Source of the DNA: Leptodontidium sp. MPI-SDFR-AT-0119
Lineage: Eukaryota; Ascomycota; Leotiomycetes; Helotiales; Leptodontidiaceae
Assembly (NCBI GenBank): GCA_020726505.1
Contig: JAHLEZ010000003.1
Location: 4,092,001 to 4,156,000, forward strand
Reading direction: 5' to 3'
DNA length: 64,000 nt
Shown: in pieces, positions 31,198 to 43,065 of the stretch
How the letters are laid out: each line of letters begins with the position of its first letter
How positions within the stretch are numbered: the stretch's first letter is position 1
Position numbers and translations under genes: made by a program
Notes under the pieces: model-generated
What the model was told of the DNA's origin: nothing
The model's input: the letters and a program-made list of their open reading frames with translations, nothing else
Database searches by the model: none

Positions 31198-33877
31198 TCA
31201 AGCCTTCTTTTTGAACTTGAACTTGAGTTCATCACTATCGTCATCACTCTCTGACTCCAGAACTGGCTGTTTCCTAACCGGTGCTTGCTTCGCCTTCTTA
31301 GCAGGTGCTGGTTTCGTCAATGTCGTAGCCGCAGCTCTCTTGTTAGTTGGCAAGTTCTGAGATGTACTCGTCTTATCAACCAACCTTTGAGAACGTCCAG
31401 CTCGGGCTTTTGGTGCCGGTGTAACGATTTCCAGATCTGAATCAGAACCGTTTTTCACTCCACCTCCATACTCTTCCTCGGCCTCACTCGCTAAGATCCG
31501 AGATGCTGCTTCAGCAGCTCCAGTCCTAGATCTTGGTTGTGTTTCCATCTGGCTGATCTCTTGAGTTTCCTTGCCCTTTCCTTTACCCTTCTTCTTGCGC
31601 TGGCTGTCATCTTCCCAGTATGTATCACCAATGCCATAATCTCTCTTCTTGGCTTCCTCTAACGGAACAATAACCTTGTTAGGACCTCTGGCACCAGCGG
31701 CACCTGGACGACGATTGAATTTCTTGTGATTGGCCCGGCCATTCCACTTCTCATCCCAACGTTCACTATCCTCTGGTCTCTCGGTTCGTTGAAGCCGTGG
31801 ATTTGGACGTCGAAGTGGCATCTCTTCGATAATAACAAGTTTGCGCATCTGCTCAAGGCTAATGTTGTCATCAAAATCCTCTCGCAAGGATTCGCGCTCG
31901 GCTCTTTCTGCAGCTGCGACTTTCTCTATCTGCTGACGTCTGACTTCAACGATGTCGACCTCTTTTTCCTTCTTGACCTTCTTCCCTCTACCCTTGGGTA
32001 CTGGCTCATCCTTGACAACTGGCGCAGGTGCAGGCGCAGGTGAAACTCGACGTGGTGGCGTCGATCCTCCCCTAAGTTTCTGTTCCGCTTCATTTGCAAG
32101 TCGACGTCTCTTCAGCGCAGCTGCTCTTGGCGCAGCTTCCTCCATGACATCTTCCTCTTCAAAAGCAGGACTGAAAGGTCTCTTTCTGCTCGATCCTTCT
32201 TCGGGCAACTGAGGTACTTGGATCATTTGGTCTGGATCTTGAGTGAGAAAGAGACTTTGCGATGGTTCTGATTCTACGACAGGAGGCTGATCAACTTGCA
32301 TAGACTCGGATTCGGGGATGCTGGAGTCGATGGGTCCAGTGAACTCATCCTCGAATCCTACAAATGCTTTGACTGGCCGTCTCCTACCACGTCTTGGAGG
32401 TTCAGGAGGTGGCATTGCTACAGATGTGGATTCAGCAGTCTGTGTATTTCGATTCAATTGCGATTCCACAACAGTAGCTGCAATCCATTAGATCAATATA
32501 GTTAAGTCGGTGAGAATGTAGGTTTGTACATACCAGCTGTAGGAGGGGGAGCTATCAAGCCTGGATCTTCATTCAGAAGAGGTCGTCTAAGTACGCTAGC
32601 GTCATTACCGAGTATAGCATCAAGGAATTCGTTCTGCTCAATGAGTCGGTGATCCAGAACCTGAGCAATTTGCCTGCTGAACTCTGCATACCATTCTGTA
32701 CCTGCACCTTTCGAAGGATTGAATTTGACAACAACCACGCCTTTCCCCTCACTTCCATCGTCGAATTCTCCAAGGCCCTTTTCTCCAGCAACGCTTTTGA
32801 CGTATCTGACAAATTCGTCCACTGTTGTTCTATCCGGAATAGCCTCTTTCAAAAGCGCCTTGCCACAGCCTTCGGTAATGGGAGGCAAGAGGGTCTCAAA
32901 CTGCCGGTTCTCGTAGAAGACAAATGTATATCCATCAAACATATTCACTCGTCCTGGGTTTGGGCTGTATGCATCGGCTCCACGTTCCGTAGGCTCTTCT
33001 CCCCGTGGAGGGAGGTATTGGAGTGGATCTGGGAAGTTCGCATCGAAATCTAATTCTAGAGGGGATGGGCCATCCTTTTCCTTCGGAGTGGCTGCAGCAA
33101 CAAGAGCCTCGATGAACGAATCATTGTGTACAATATATTTCCCATTGATCAGAGCTTGTAAACCCTTTGACGTATTGCGTTTCTTCGCGACAAGGTGTGT
33201 TGTAAGCTTTCGTTCATAATCGACGAGTACTCTGATATCGAGTACACCGAGGCGGTCGTAGAGAGCTGGATATGGATCTGCCTTCTGCTCTTTGGTTGTA
33301 AAGGAAAATGTAAACGTCACCGGAACCCAGGTGAAGCTATATCAGTTAGACAAAGTCAAAGATATAAAAGGATAGCAAATACCGGAAATTATATTTATAT
33401 TTCCCAAGGACAACCAAATTCTCATCCTGTTCGAGTGTTTTGGTTTGGGCTCTGATCTGCGTTCCGTTCAACAATGTGCCTATCTTGGTCCCATTCGGAT
33501 CGCCGCAGCCGTCTTGTATAGTGAGTTTGGTTCGATAATTCGCATTTTTCTGCTACATGTTAGCCTGGAACGGGCTGTGGCAGATGCAACCTACGCAATC
33601 GGAAGCCTTGACTTCAGCCACCCTGACAGTAAGATGCTTTCTCGAGATCGTCTTATCTGAGACGATAAATTGGCCCTCTGATATTGTCAGTAATACTCTG
33701 AAGGCGATAGATTGATCCCGCACCCTCTGCTGCTGTGCGGCCAATAAGGAACACCTTTCCTGGTGGGATCCATAGTCTCTTGCCTGTGATGAGGTCAGTT
33801 AGGGAGGGAACTAAGAGTATGGCGCCAGGTGAAGACGTGCCTTTCAAGACATCTCCATCGCAGGAGAAGATCCACAT
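31198..33877 (-). CDS. NBS1: NBS1/nibrin, MRN-complex scaffold (FHA-BRCT)
   Basis: The protein is the regulatory subunit of Mre11-Rad50-Nbs1, acting in double-strand-break repair and ATM/Tel1 signalling in the nucleus. Exons 33877-33724, 33677-33595, 33549-33383, 33336-32534 and 32477-31198 give 828 aa. The N-terminal FHA domain shows FLIGRTAAE, VSDKTISRKHLTV and a C-terminal FHA strand (LLNGTQIRAQ). A BRCT region follows (DIRVLVDYERKLTTHLVAKK, ALINGKYIVHNDSFIEAL), then a second BRCT-like part. The C-terminal half is disordered and basic. It includes LREDFDDNISLEQMRKLVII and NHKKFNRRPG, which resemble the Mre11-binding region of NBS1. The tail (LKFKFKKKA) is basic. FHA plus BRCT order makes the identity firm. 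The exact borders of the small 5' exons are predictions. Confidence 0.9.
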
Positions 33878-34323
33878 CTTCGACGTGTTGTGGTATCAGA
33901 AGCTCTTGGTACAAAGTATGGGACGACACTCGTCTACTGTGGTGGAGTGAGGGGATGGCATTGGAAGTCGTTGTCGCGACGCGAGGTCCGAGTTAAACGC
34001 CCTGTCACGTGCGAGGCTAGCTCATTTGTGGTCCTTTCCATCTCAGCTAAACCGCAGCCTCCTCGACGTCAAGGTTGATGGCTATCTATTATCTCTACAT
34101 AGATACGGCCAAAGGCTCCTAAGTTAATGACTCATATCTCTTCTTTATTTCGATAGGTTTACTGACTTTTCTTACACCGTTCATTTCGTCTGCTCACTCT
34201 TGTCATCTACATCAGGCCGGATTCAGCAGCCTTACTCCTCGAAGTTCCCCAAAAACTATTCTGAATTCTGAAGCTTAAAATATAAGATTGGTGCGGCCGT
34301 TTACCTGAGCCTCGTCTCCCACT
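33878..34323. other. Divergent intergenic region of NBS1 and the membrane-protein gene
   Basis: 446 nt, no gene or conspicuous motif recognised. Confidence 0.5.
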
Positions 34324-35596
34324 ATGGGTTCATTCGTTCTTTCAAGGACGCAAAGTGCAACGAACTCTTCCACGAGTCCCATTTCGGCCTTCAAGCAGAA
34401 TGTCTTCGACGTTCCCTGGCAGACCATTTTCTGGACACTAGTTCCCCTTGCGATTAGCTCTATGTCACAACCTGGAGGTCGGATCTGTGGGCTTCTAAGT
34501 AGATATCGAACATATCTGCGATGTTCACCTATTCTATGTGCTGCAGACACCTTGTCAATTGTCACCAATCTCGCCATACTATGCGTCTACCAGAAGCGGC
34601 CTTTCATTGAAGCCGTTGCAATCACTTTACAGTCACGCTTCAATGGCCATGCTCAAGATCGGCCTGAAGAAGAAGTATTTGAGGAGTTACACAACATTGC
34701 GGGGGTGCAGAGTTTGGAGAAGATGACTTGGCTACGCTGGTTATTGGTTTATTCTCGGGACATTGCCACCTGCTATCAAACTCATGGCCATGGGCGGTAT
34801 TCCTTGGGAGCAAGCCTGGGGATTGATGTTTCTAACCTCTTGGACCATCAACGAAGGACTGATACTTTTCGCTTCCATGAACCAGTCTTACTTTACCGTT
34901 TCCAATACTGGCCGGATATCCTGGCCAGGGGATGAACAGGCAAGATTGTCTCCTGGATATCCCTTGGTTCTGAATATACTTGCCAACATCGACATGGGCC
35001 TGGCAATTATTGCTTTGACTGTCCATGCTGTAATATTGAACGGCGCCCTCAGAGTGGTGTACCAATTCTGGAGGCTATCACTAACGCCTCCGGCGACAGC
35101 CCTCTCGCTTCCTAGCGGGCAGTACAGTACTTCCGTTTCCGCAGGTCGTATCACTGTTACATCCATCGTCACGGTTGCACCTGTCATCTTATCAATCTTC
35201 ATTCTCCGAAGGTTGAGAGTACGGTCTGCAAGCATCTTTATCCTACCACTCTTCACAACCGACCTCATGTTTGCCAACTTGTCCTCGAACACGATAGCTT
35301 TTGGAGACCACTTCTCTCGCTCTCCGTCAGCCGGGTACGTTTTCATATGGTCGACACTGTCGATGCTAGTATTGTTACTGGCAATTCAACACTTCGGCCG
35401 CCGCTTCGGCGCCATTGGTCGCAACCTCCTGATCACATATCCCGACAGTGCTGAAGGTGGTGTGAAAGTTGATGTTGTTGCTTGCTTTTCGCTTGTGTTC
35501 TTTGTCGTGACTGTGTTGGCTTCTTTGCTTTGGTATGGGCTCATCTATGACTCTACCGGCACTTCCAATCCTAGCTGGACAGGTGTTTTCGGCTGA
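34324..35596 (+). pseudogene. Polytopic membrane protein gene interrupted by a 1-nt frame change
   Basis: Two overlapping frames together encode one multi-spanning membrane protein. The first (from ATG 34324) has a helix WQTIFWTLVPLAISSM, a conserved-looking middle and stops making sense at TWLRWLL (about 34744). The second continues WFILGTLPPAIKLMAMGGIP and carries at least six further hydrophobic segments to the stop at 35596. The frames meet at TTATTGGTTT. Counting one T fewer there reads WLRWLWFILG without a break. No GT...AG pair in this stretch makes a credible intron that keeps both flanks. It is therefore a frameshifted gene, or a sequencing error in a live gene. Family unknown. Confidence 0.65.
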
Positions 35597-36421
35597 AATT
35601 ATAACATAGCAGAGGAAGTAAGCATCGTTACCCTTGCGAGTGATGCGCGTTTCGTTGATAGCACCAGGAAGGAAGCCTCTCAAAAGCGACCACACGGAAA
35701 AGAGACATCGGAATCATCACAATTGGCAGGTTCGAGCCAATTATCAGAGGTATCGAGATCTGGAGAGTAATAAGAGTCACCAGAGCAGGGAGAGTCATCA
35801 GAATACGGGAAGCAATCAGAACCCGACGATGAGTACTAATGTCGCAGCACCATTAAGGGAAGGCTAGGAAGCTGGAGCGGTGTTCTGCTTCTCGCGCTAT
35901 GATCGAACACCTGTAAAATCCCGATGGGCCTGGGAAAAAATGAGAGCGTGCACTTCGAGGCGGTCCAAATTCGTGTCTGGCGAACCGGGTTGCTGTACTA
36001 GACAATTAATTCACTTTAGAAATTGAACTAAAGATTACCCCTATGAATTCCTTAATCATTTAGAGACTTTGAATAGGTCCTAATCCATGAACTTGGTAGA
36101 TATGATAAAGAGAACGAATGTGAAAATTCCCTTCGCCGGAGACGATTTTGCCCAGCTTTTGTTTGGGGGAGGGGGAGACTTACGAATTGACTTTGTATCA
36201 AAGCAAGAAACGAGCACAAGAGGAATCAAGTCAAGATCTCGATAGTTCTATGAATAAGCATTCATTGATTAAGCAAAGACTTCAAAAAAAAAACGGCATC
36301 TCGATATATTCGAACTCCATACACCGTAAAATCAAGTCCCATACAATAAATTTGACACAAGAAAAGATATGCTTGGTCTGTTTCCCATGTCCCATGTCCC
36401 AGGTCCTAAATCCCAACTCAT
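35597..36421. other. Intergenic region, no gene recognised
   Basis: 3' flanks of convergent genes. Short ORFs only. A CCCATGT/CCCAGGT repeat occurs near 36384-36405. Confidence 0.5.
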
Positions 36422-39400
36422 CTATCGTCTCTCTACCAACAAGACATGCATGGCAACATAAGCCAATATTATGAAAGCGCCAGCGAAAATCGCCAGCTTC
36501 GTGACATCAGGCCAAAGAGCCTGTGTGTTGAATCCAAAAGAGCTGAGAATTGTCGCACCAGGGACATCGATCGTGAGACCAAGCTTCTTGTCCTTGAGAG
36601 AGAGGAAGGTGACTTCGTTGACGATGAGCGATTCGAAGCCGTAGTGGAAGATTGATATGTCTTGTAACCAGAGGGCAGATTTGGGGATGGCGTCGTGGTT
36701 AAGGAGAAGACCGGCGAAGAGCAAGCTGAAGAGCATGACTAGACTACCAATCAAGCTTGCCACGCCGTTGTCTTTGCAGACAATGCCGATGAAGAGACAG
36801 ATTCCTGCGGCGGCAAGGTTGAAGAGGACCAGGACCAAGATAAACTTCAAGAAGTGGGACCAATCCGGTACCAAGCCAGTCATAGGATATATGATCGAGC
36901 CCATGATAATCGGTGGGATGATTCGGAGGGGAACCACGTCGAAAAGTACCTTGGCGGCAAAATATGTGATTGGGGAGTAGTACCCATTGGCTCTTTCTCT
37001 GACAAACAACATCCGCTCAGTGGCAAAGACTGTCAAGCTAGACAGTGTGCTGAAACCAAACAGTGCGAGGATGAAGAAGAACAGGCCGAGTCTATTCTGG
37101 AAACCTGGGATGTCATCCGTGAGACCGTAGAACAGGAAGCCCGAAAGAACTGCTAACAGAATGGCGATCGCGTAATGAGTCAGCATCAACATTGGGTTGC
37201 GGTAGAGATTTCTCCAGGTTCGCTGCGACAAGATCATGAATTGTCGAGCATAGCCAACCCTTGCATAACCCCTTCCCATAGCACCACCGTTTGCAGATCC
37301 GTTTCCATTAGCATGGCCGTTGGCAGTACCGTTTGCTGTTTGGGCGCTGTCAATGGCAGCATGGATGTCGTCGTGGATGTTGCCCGCAATTTCGGATTGC
37401 TGGTATGCGGCAACTAGAATGTCGAGGTCGCTTGTACCTGATGCAGCAGGGGGTAAATTGTCTGGATCCTCTAAGATATATTGAGGAACATTGCCCGATT
37501 TCTGTTTTTGAAGTCGAAGCCATAATTGGGAGGCTGTTGCTCTGGGGTCGAAAGGAGCTTCATCCGGAGGCGAACCAGGCGTCTCTAGACTTGGGCGCTT
37601 TCGTGTATAAAGTTCTCTCTCTTGTCTGGCCTTGACAGAATCTCGACGCTTTCCTTTGGGTCTCAAGAGTGGAGTCTCGTCCATACTATCGCGCTCAGCT
37701 CCCTGTTCATCGAGGCTCATTCCAGAGACGCTAGCGATTGATTTGACCGCACGGGTGCTACTAGGTCCAGCACTTCCAGCACCATCCAGCTCAGAGAAGT
37801 TCTCATCGATTGGGGTCCGGGGACCGCCTACATGCATTGTCAGATCCACAAGGTAGTCTGCAATGTTGAATCCTGGAGGGCAAGAGTATCCTATGTGGTC
37901 GAAGAAATCTTGACACTGAGAGAATGCGCCTGAGTAAACAGTCTTTCCTTTGGCGAGGAGAAGTAGTCTGTCGAAGAGGGCAACAATGTTAGATCTTGGC
38001 TGATGGATCGTAAAGATGACGGTTCGCTTGTATGTTTTGGCCAGGGTAACCAAGCATTCAATGACGTTGAAAGCATTGAATGCGTCAAGACCACTCGTTG
38101 GCTCATCAAGGAACAATATGCTTGGACTTGTGACAAGTTCGCATGCAATCCCGACTCGTCTCTTCTCACCACCAGAGATGCCACGTCCTTTGCCGTCTTC
38201 AGATCCAATCAGTGAATCCTTGATAGCGAAAATACCAAGTTGCTTCTCTACTTCATAGACTCGCTGCTCTTTCGCTGATTTACCCATGTCTCTTGGTAAT
38301 CTGAGAAGGGCGCTCGTCATAATCGTTTCATGTACAGTGAGAGTTGGCAACATAGTGTCTTCCTGGTCCACAAATCCAACAACGTTCTTGTAGTCAGTAT
38401 CGTTGACTTTCTCTCCGTTGACATAGAAGTCCCCTGAGACAGCTCCGCGCTTGTTCTTCCGTGCCAGGATATCAAGAAATGTGGTCTTGCCAGCGCCAGA
38501 TGCTCCCATGATAGCCATGATCTCTCCTGGATGAGCGACACCCTGGACTCCAGAAAGAATTTGTTTTCCGTTCATATTGTAAGAGACGTTTTCGAAATAC
38601 AGAGACGCCGGCTTGTGATCAGTCATGAGTTTCATGGCTTCATCATCAGACTCGTCCAGGTGTATCGGCGCATAGTTGAACTTTCTCCGGGAAAGGTACC
38701 ACACGGTTAGAATAACCGCAACGACGAATAGGGAGCTGCCAGCGATGACACCCGCAATCAAAGGAGTGTTGATTCGCTTAACAGGTGTTTGGAAGCCAGG
38801 AACATCAGTTCGGTAAAGACATTCTCCAGCTTGACAGGTCAATGTGATGCTATCGTCTCCAAACATGGTCTGAATCAGGTCGTCCATCGCCTTTTCTTTG
38901 AACTTGCAATTGTTGATTCCACCATTTTCCTGTTTGCAACTGAAGGTTGCCGGACCCTTGATTTCTTCGGTTAAGAAGTCTGAAATATCCACGGATCCAT
39001 TTTCGCCACACAGCATCCGGTCGGGAATACAGCTGCACTCGATCTTATCACACTTGTAGTTCGTGGCGTTTTGCTCGTACGTATTGTCGGCACTCGAGAC
39101 GCAAGTATCCAACGAGCAATAGAACGATTCCTTGTGATCGACCCAGACTAGTAACAGTTAGCATTTGCCAGTTGCAGGATTCTCTGACAAGACATACATT
39201 GAAAATCGCAGGTCGTATCGTTGGCGTTGCAGTTGAAGGTGACCTGGGGTTTCTTCCCATCCAGGATCTGGACAATCTTCTTGTTCGTCACGTCACACTG
39301 CTGGTAATTCTCGTGTACCACCTCCCCATTTTGATAGCAGACTCCCCCATCGTTTGTCGGCATCATGGCATTACAAGCCTTATTCTCGGTACAGACATTG

Positions 39401-39805
39401 CAATTGATACCTGTCCATCCTTCTTTACATTCGCAGTAATCGCCTTGTCGCATCGGCCTGTCCTCTCCATCTGACAGAGCTCCACAGACTGGTTGTAGAC
39501 AATCGTCGCCTCCGAATCCTGCTGGGCAAGAACACTTCCCATTGAATCGGTTGCACTCGGAGAATTGGCCGCAGGTAAAGGCTGGAAGAAGGCAGTTGAA
39601 ACTATGTGGTGTTAGGGGACTCCATAGCCATAAATGAGATGAGGGTATCGTACCATGGAGGGCAGTCTGCCCCGCGACTATCCAACAAGGCCAGTTCAGC
39701 GCGCAGCATGTCTACCGTCGAGTAGGAGGAGTAGTTCCGAGATGCACAGGTTGTCCATGACAGCGACAGTGCCGCAAGGGCGACTGTCCTTAAGAATCGT
39801 CCCAT
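36422..39805 (-). CDS. ABCG-type transporter with Cys-rich extracellular N-terminus (ADP1-like)
   Basis: Exons 39805-39654, 39601-39198 and 39147-36422 give 1093 aa, close to yeast Adp1. A signal peptide ([20 protein letters not shown]) leads into a Cys-rich EGF-like region ([24 protein letters not shown]). A membrane helix near residue 325 ([20 protein letters not shown]) is followed by the nucleotide-binding domain: Walker [10 protein letters not shown], signature SGGEKRR, Walker [13 protein letters not shown] and the H-loop [10 protein letters not shown] 200-residue charged linker then precedes six C-terminal helices ([20 protein letters not shown] begins this part). This is a half-transporter of the White/ABCG group that should dimerise. 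Yeast Adp1 is a putative transporter of unknown substrate, so no substrate is given here. Confidence 0.93.
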
Positions 39806-40418
39806 CTTCAATTGATCGTTGGATGTGTCGTGTTGTTTTGCGATCCTTAGTGTAGATCGAGCAGCGCAGCCGGCTAAATGAGCGTCGTCGTCTTGTTCCA
39901 GCGGGAGGTTCCAGCTTAGTCCATGCTTTGAGGCCGTAGAACTGGGCGATGCGAAGAAGATGAAGATGGAAATATCGCGACTTGACAAAGGGAGCGAAGT
40001 AAAGGAAAGAAAAGGGTTGTTGTTACTTGAAAGCTGGAGGTCTGTAGTTCCACGATAGATCCAGGACGATTCGAGATCAGGTTAGGCAGGTGGGCTTGGC
40101 AGAGTTACTTGAGGGCAGCAGGGGGTCTTCATTGGTGTGGCTGCAACGAGCTGTAACGGGCTGGCGCAACGTATTTCCGATGAGTGAAGATGCGCAGCGC
40201 CCTCCCCAGACTGCACTGCTTCACCCCGCAGTGGACAGTGCGGGACAATATTGAACTTTTCTGTTCGCATCACATCATATCATACTCCTTGAGCCAGCAC
40301 TTAGAACAACAGGTCCGTCAAGCATCATCCAATATGATACAAGGAGAGAGACCAACAGTTGCCACAGGAGCGAGATCAGAGTTCTTCAGCCTCGTTTGCC
40401 GAGGTAACTTTAATAAAG
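39806..40418. promoter_or_regulatory. Divergent promoter region of the ABC transporter and aminotransferase
   Basis: 613 nt between two divergent start codons. It holds no plausible gene and no motif I can name with confidence. Confidence 0.45.
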
Positions 40419-41660
40419 ATGGTGCAGATTGAACCTTTCGAGGTTGAGCAGGTGTTCTACTCTTCACTCCCCCCTTCGCAGACTCTGCTAACCTTTCCAT
40501 AGTGGATGGACAAGTATGAAGTCACTCCGGGAGTCTTGAATATTGCAGAAACATGCGCTGCCTCCATCTCGATTGACGACCTTGTTGGACTCTGCGAAGA
40601 CCCAAACATCCCGCATCCTCTCGATACCTCTATAAAGCTCACATATGGTGCCATTCGGGGATCGCAAGCGCTTAGAGAGCGTCTCGCAGGGCTCTACTCG
40701 GCACGAGTCCCAAGTCCACTTCCCACCGAAAACATCCTCATAACACCGGGCGCAATTGCCGCGAATTTCCTCCTCTTCTACACCCTCATTGGACCAGGAG
40801 ATCATGTCGTCTGCATGCATCCTACATATCAACAACTCTACGACGTACCCGTAAGTCTAGGGGCAGAAGTCTCATTATGGAAGCTACGGAAGGGAAAGAA
40901 ATATATACCAGACTTGGAGGACTTGAAAGAGTTGGTAAAAGAGAATACCAAGATGATCATCATAAACAACCCCAACAATCCAACTGGATCAACGACACCA
41001 AAATCCGTACTTCAGGGGCTGGTTGATTTTGCTCAGGAAAAGGGTATCATAATTCTCTCGGACGAAGTCTACAGACCGTTGTTCCATGGCATCTCACCGG
41101 CTGATCCGGATTTCCCGCCCTCCATTGTATCATTCGGGTATGCGAAGACTATCAGCACGGGATCTATGTCCAAGGCATACAGTTTAGCTGGTATAAGGCT
41201 TGGTTGGATTGCATGCCGAGACTCGGCAATCATCGAAGCTGTTGCTTCAGCGAGGGATTACACCACTATCTCGGTCTCCCAACTCGATGACCGGGTAGCT
41301 TCATACGCTCTGTCAGGGTCCGTACTGCACGCCCTACTAGGACGGAACATTAAGCTTGCAAAGACAAACGTAGCCATACTAGAAAAATTCATCGACAGAT
41401 GGAGCGATGTTTGTTCATGGGTGAAACCAACGAGCGGAACAACAGCTCTGGTCAAATTCGAAAAGGATGGAAAGCCAGTTGACGATGTGCAGTTCTGCAT
41501 TGATGTTATCGAGAAGACCAAAGTCATGTTTCTACCGGCATCGAAGTGCTTTGGCGCGGAATTCAGGGGACAGGTGCGAATTGGCTTTGTCTGTGAGACG
41601 ACGGTGCTTGAAGAGGCTCTGAAGCAACTTGGTCTATATGTCCGCAGTAATTTGCTTTGA
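40419..41660 (+). CDS. PLP-dependent class I/II aminotransferase
   Basis: Exons 40419-40451 and 40503-41660 give 396 aa. The tiny first exon (11 codons, MVQIEPFEVEQ) is required to complete the usual FEVEQWMDKYE start. Fold-type I marks are ITPGAIAANF near the phosphate-binding loop, the NNPNNPTGS block that contacts the cofactor ring, LSDEVYRPL with the Asp/Tyr pair, and the Schiff-base Lys in STGSMSKAYSLAGIRLGW. The C-terminal Arg in GQVRIGFV should bind the substrate carboxylate. Closest in style are the capreomycidine-synthase-like/ACC-synthase-like aminotransferases of fungi. Amino-acid specificity cannot be inferred. It shares a divergent promoter region with the ABC transporter at 36422-39805. 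Confidence 0.9.
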
Positions 41661-41973
41661 AAGTAAACGAGCTTAGCTCCAATATACCTAGAACATATTT
41701 CACATGTTCTAAAACCGGAGTGCACATCAGAGTCACAATTCACATCAATTAACCATGATTTTAGAGCTTGATTTCACGGCTCAGTCTCATGATTCCGTCA
41801 ACCACCTGAACCCCCCTCCACTTTATTTTGCAGCCACTCCCGATCCCAAGCGTCCCCAAACCCGTAGCGGTGACTTCCCACCAGGCGCTGGAAGTCTTCT
41901 CACAGCACCGCCGTTTTCTTGAATTTATTCCTTGAAAGAAATAATCCCCATACCACCCTTCACATCATCATCT
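41661..41973. other. Short intergenic region
   Basis: 313 nt, nothing recognised. Confidence 0.4.
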
Positions 41974-42342
41974 TCACGCACACCCAGCAAATGCAGACCT
42001 CCCAACCATCTCCCTCCCCGTCTCATTCAACCCTCCCTCTACCCCACTCATCCCCATCCCAATCCCCATCCCCAAAATCCTATTCGCACTATCCATCACC
42101 TCCCTACCCAAGGCTCCGAGAGCATCAAATCGGATATTGTGAGCGCGTGTGATATACGAGAGAGAGGATTTGGAGTTGCCTTTCAACACTTGAGAGTTGA
42201 TGTTGATGTCGGTCTTGGTTCTGGCATCGGGATTTGTGGTCGTGATGCTGAAAGTCAGGGCGACGAGGAGGATGATGTGGAATGCGAGGAGGATGTTGAG
42301 TGTTAGAGCGCGGCTGAGGGAGGTGTTTTTGGTGTGGGCCAT
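41974..42342 (-). CDS. Small signal-anchor protein, unknown (122 aa)
   Basis: This is a single open frame with an ATG (42342) in fair context. A strongly hydrophobic segment near the N-terminus (ALTLNILLAFHIILLVALTF) would act as a signal or membrane anchor. The rest is soluble, with a short Gly/Met-rich stretch (ILGMGIGMGMSG) near the C-terminus. No domain recognised. Its CT/AG-biased coding sequence leaves open that it is non-coding. Confidence 0.45.
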   Translation of the reverse strand: MAHTKNTSLSRALTLNILLAFHIILLVALTFSITTTNPDARTKTDININSQVLKGNSKSSLSYITRAHNIRFDALGALGREVMDSANRILGMGIGMGMSGVEGGLNETGREMVGRSAFAGCA

Positions 42343-43065
42343 GGTTTGTTCGTTGGTTTGTGCGCTGGGTGGTGTTTGTTTCTTGCTTTCGTTGATGAGA
42401 GGTTGGGTTGGAATTTTTGGTGGATGGTGAGGGAGGGAGTGAGGGAGTGGGTGATAATGATGATAGTTATATAGATGCGAAGTGTTATTGTGAGGAGAAT
42501 ATTTTCGTAGTAGTGAATATTTCTTCGGGGTTGTTCATTGTTTAGACTGTCGAATGGAATGAGAAGGAAGGAAGAGAGCTTTGTTCTTTCCCCAACTTGG
42601 AAGGTATCAGATTCATTTTAGCACCAATAGCTCAGTTCTTTGGCTCTTTGCTATCCAGACGCCTTGTTTTGAATGGAAAGGGGATTTTGTGCTATTAAAC
42701 GCTAAGCGAGAAAAGGGGTGTGAGGTTTGGCTGTGAGTATTGTATCTTTGACTCAGAAGCCTGTGGCTGTGCCCTCTCAACAGTACGTGCCAGCTCGTTG
42801 CCGTCAAATACATGTCTGCTATATGGTTCCGCCGTGATGGCATCTATCTCTCCTGCTTCCCCTTCCCATTGCTGTTGCTCTCAATCTAGTTCTTGTCCAC
42901 AGGATGACTTGGTGTTCGATACCACTTTTTGAGTATCGAAACCGCTGGACTTGGCTCGGCTCTTGAAATAATCTCTTCGTCCGAGGCTCAAGCTCAACAT
43001 CGTTAGTCAGATAGTGGGTTCGTCCGGCATACTTCTGGTCTTAAAGGCCCGTGATAGTATCAGTG
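42343..43065. other. Intergenic region, no gene recognised
   Basis: Upstream of the small signal-anchor gene and 3' of the Zn2Cys6 gene. Nothing recognised. Confidence 0.45.
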
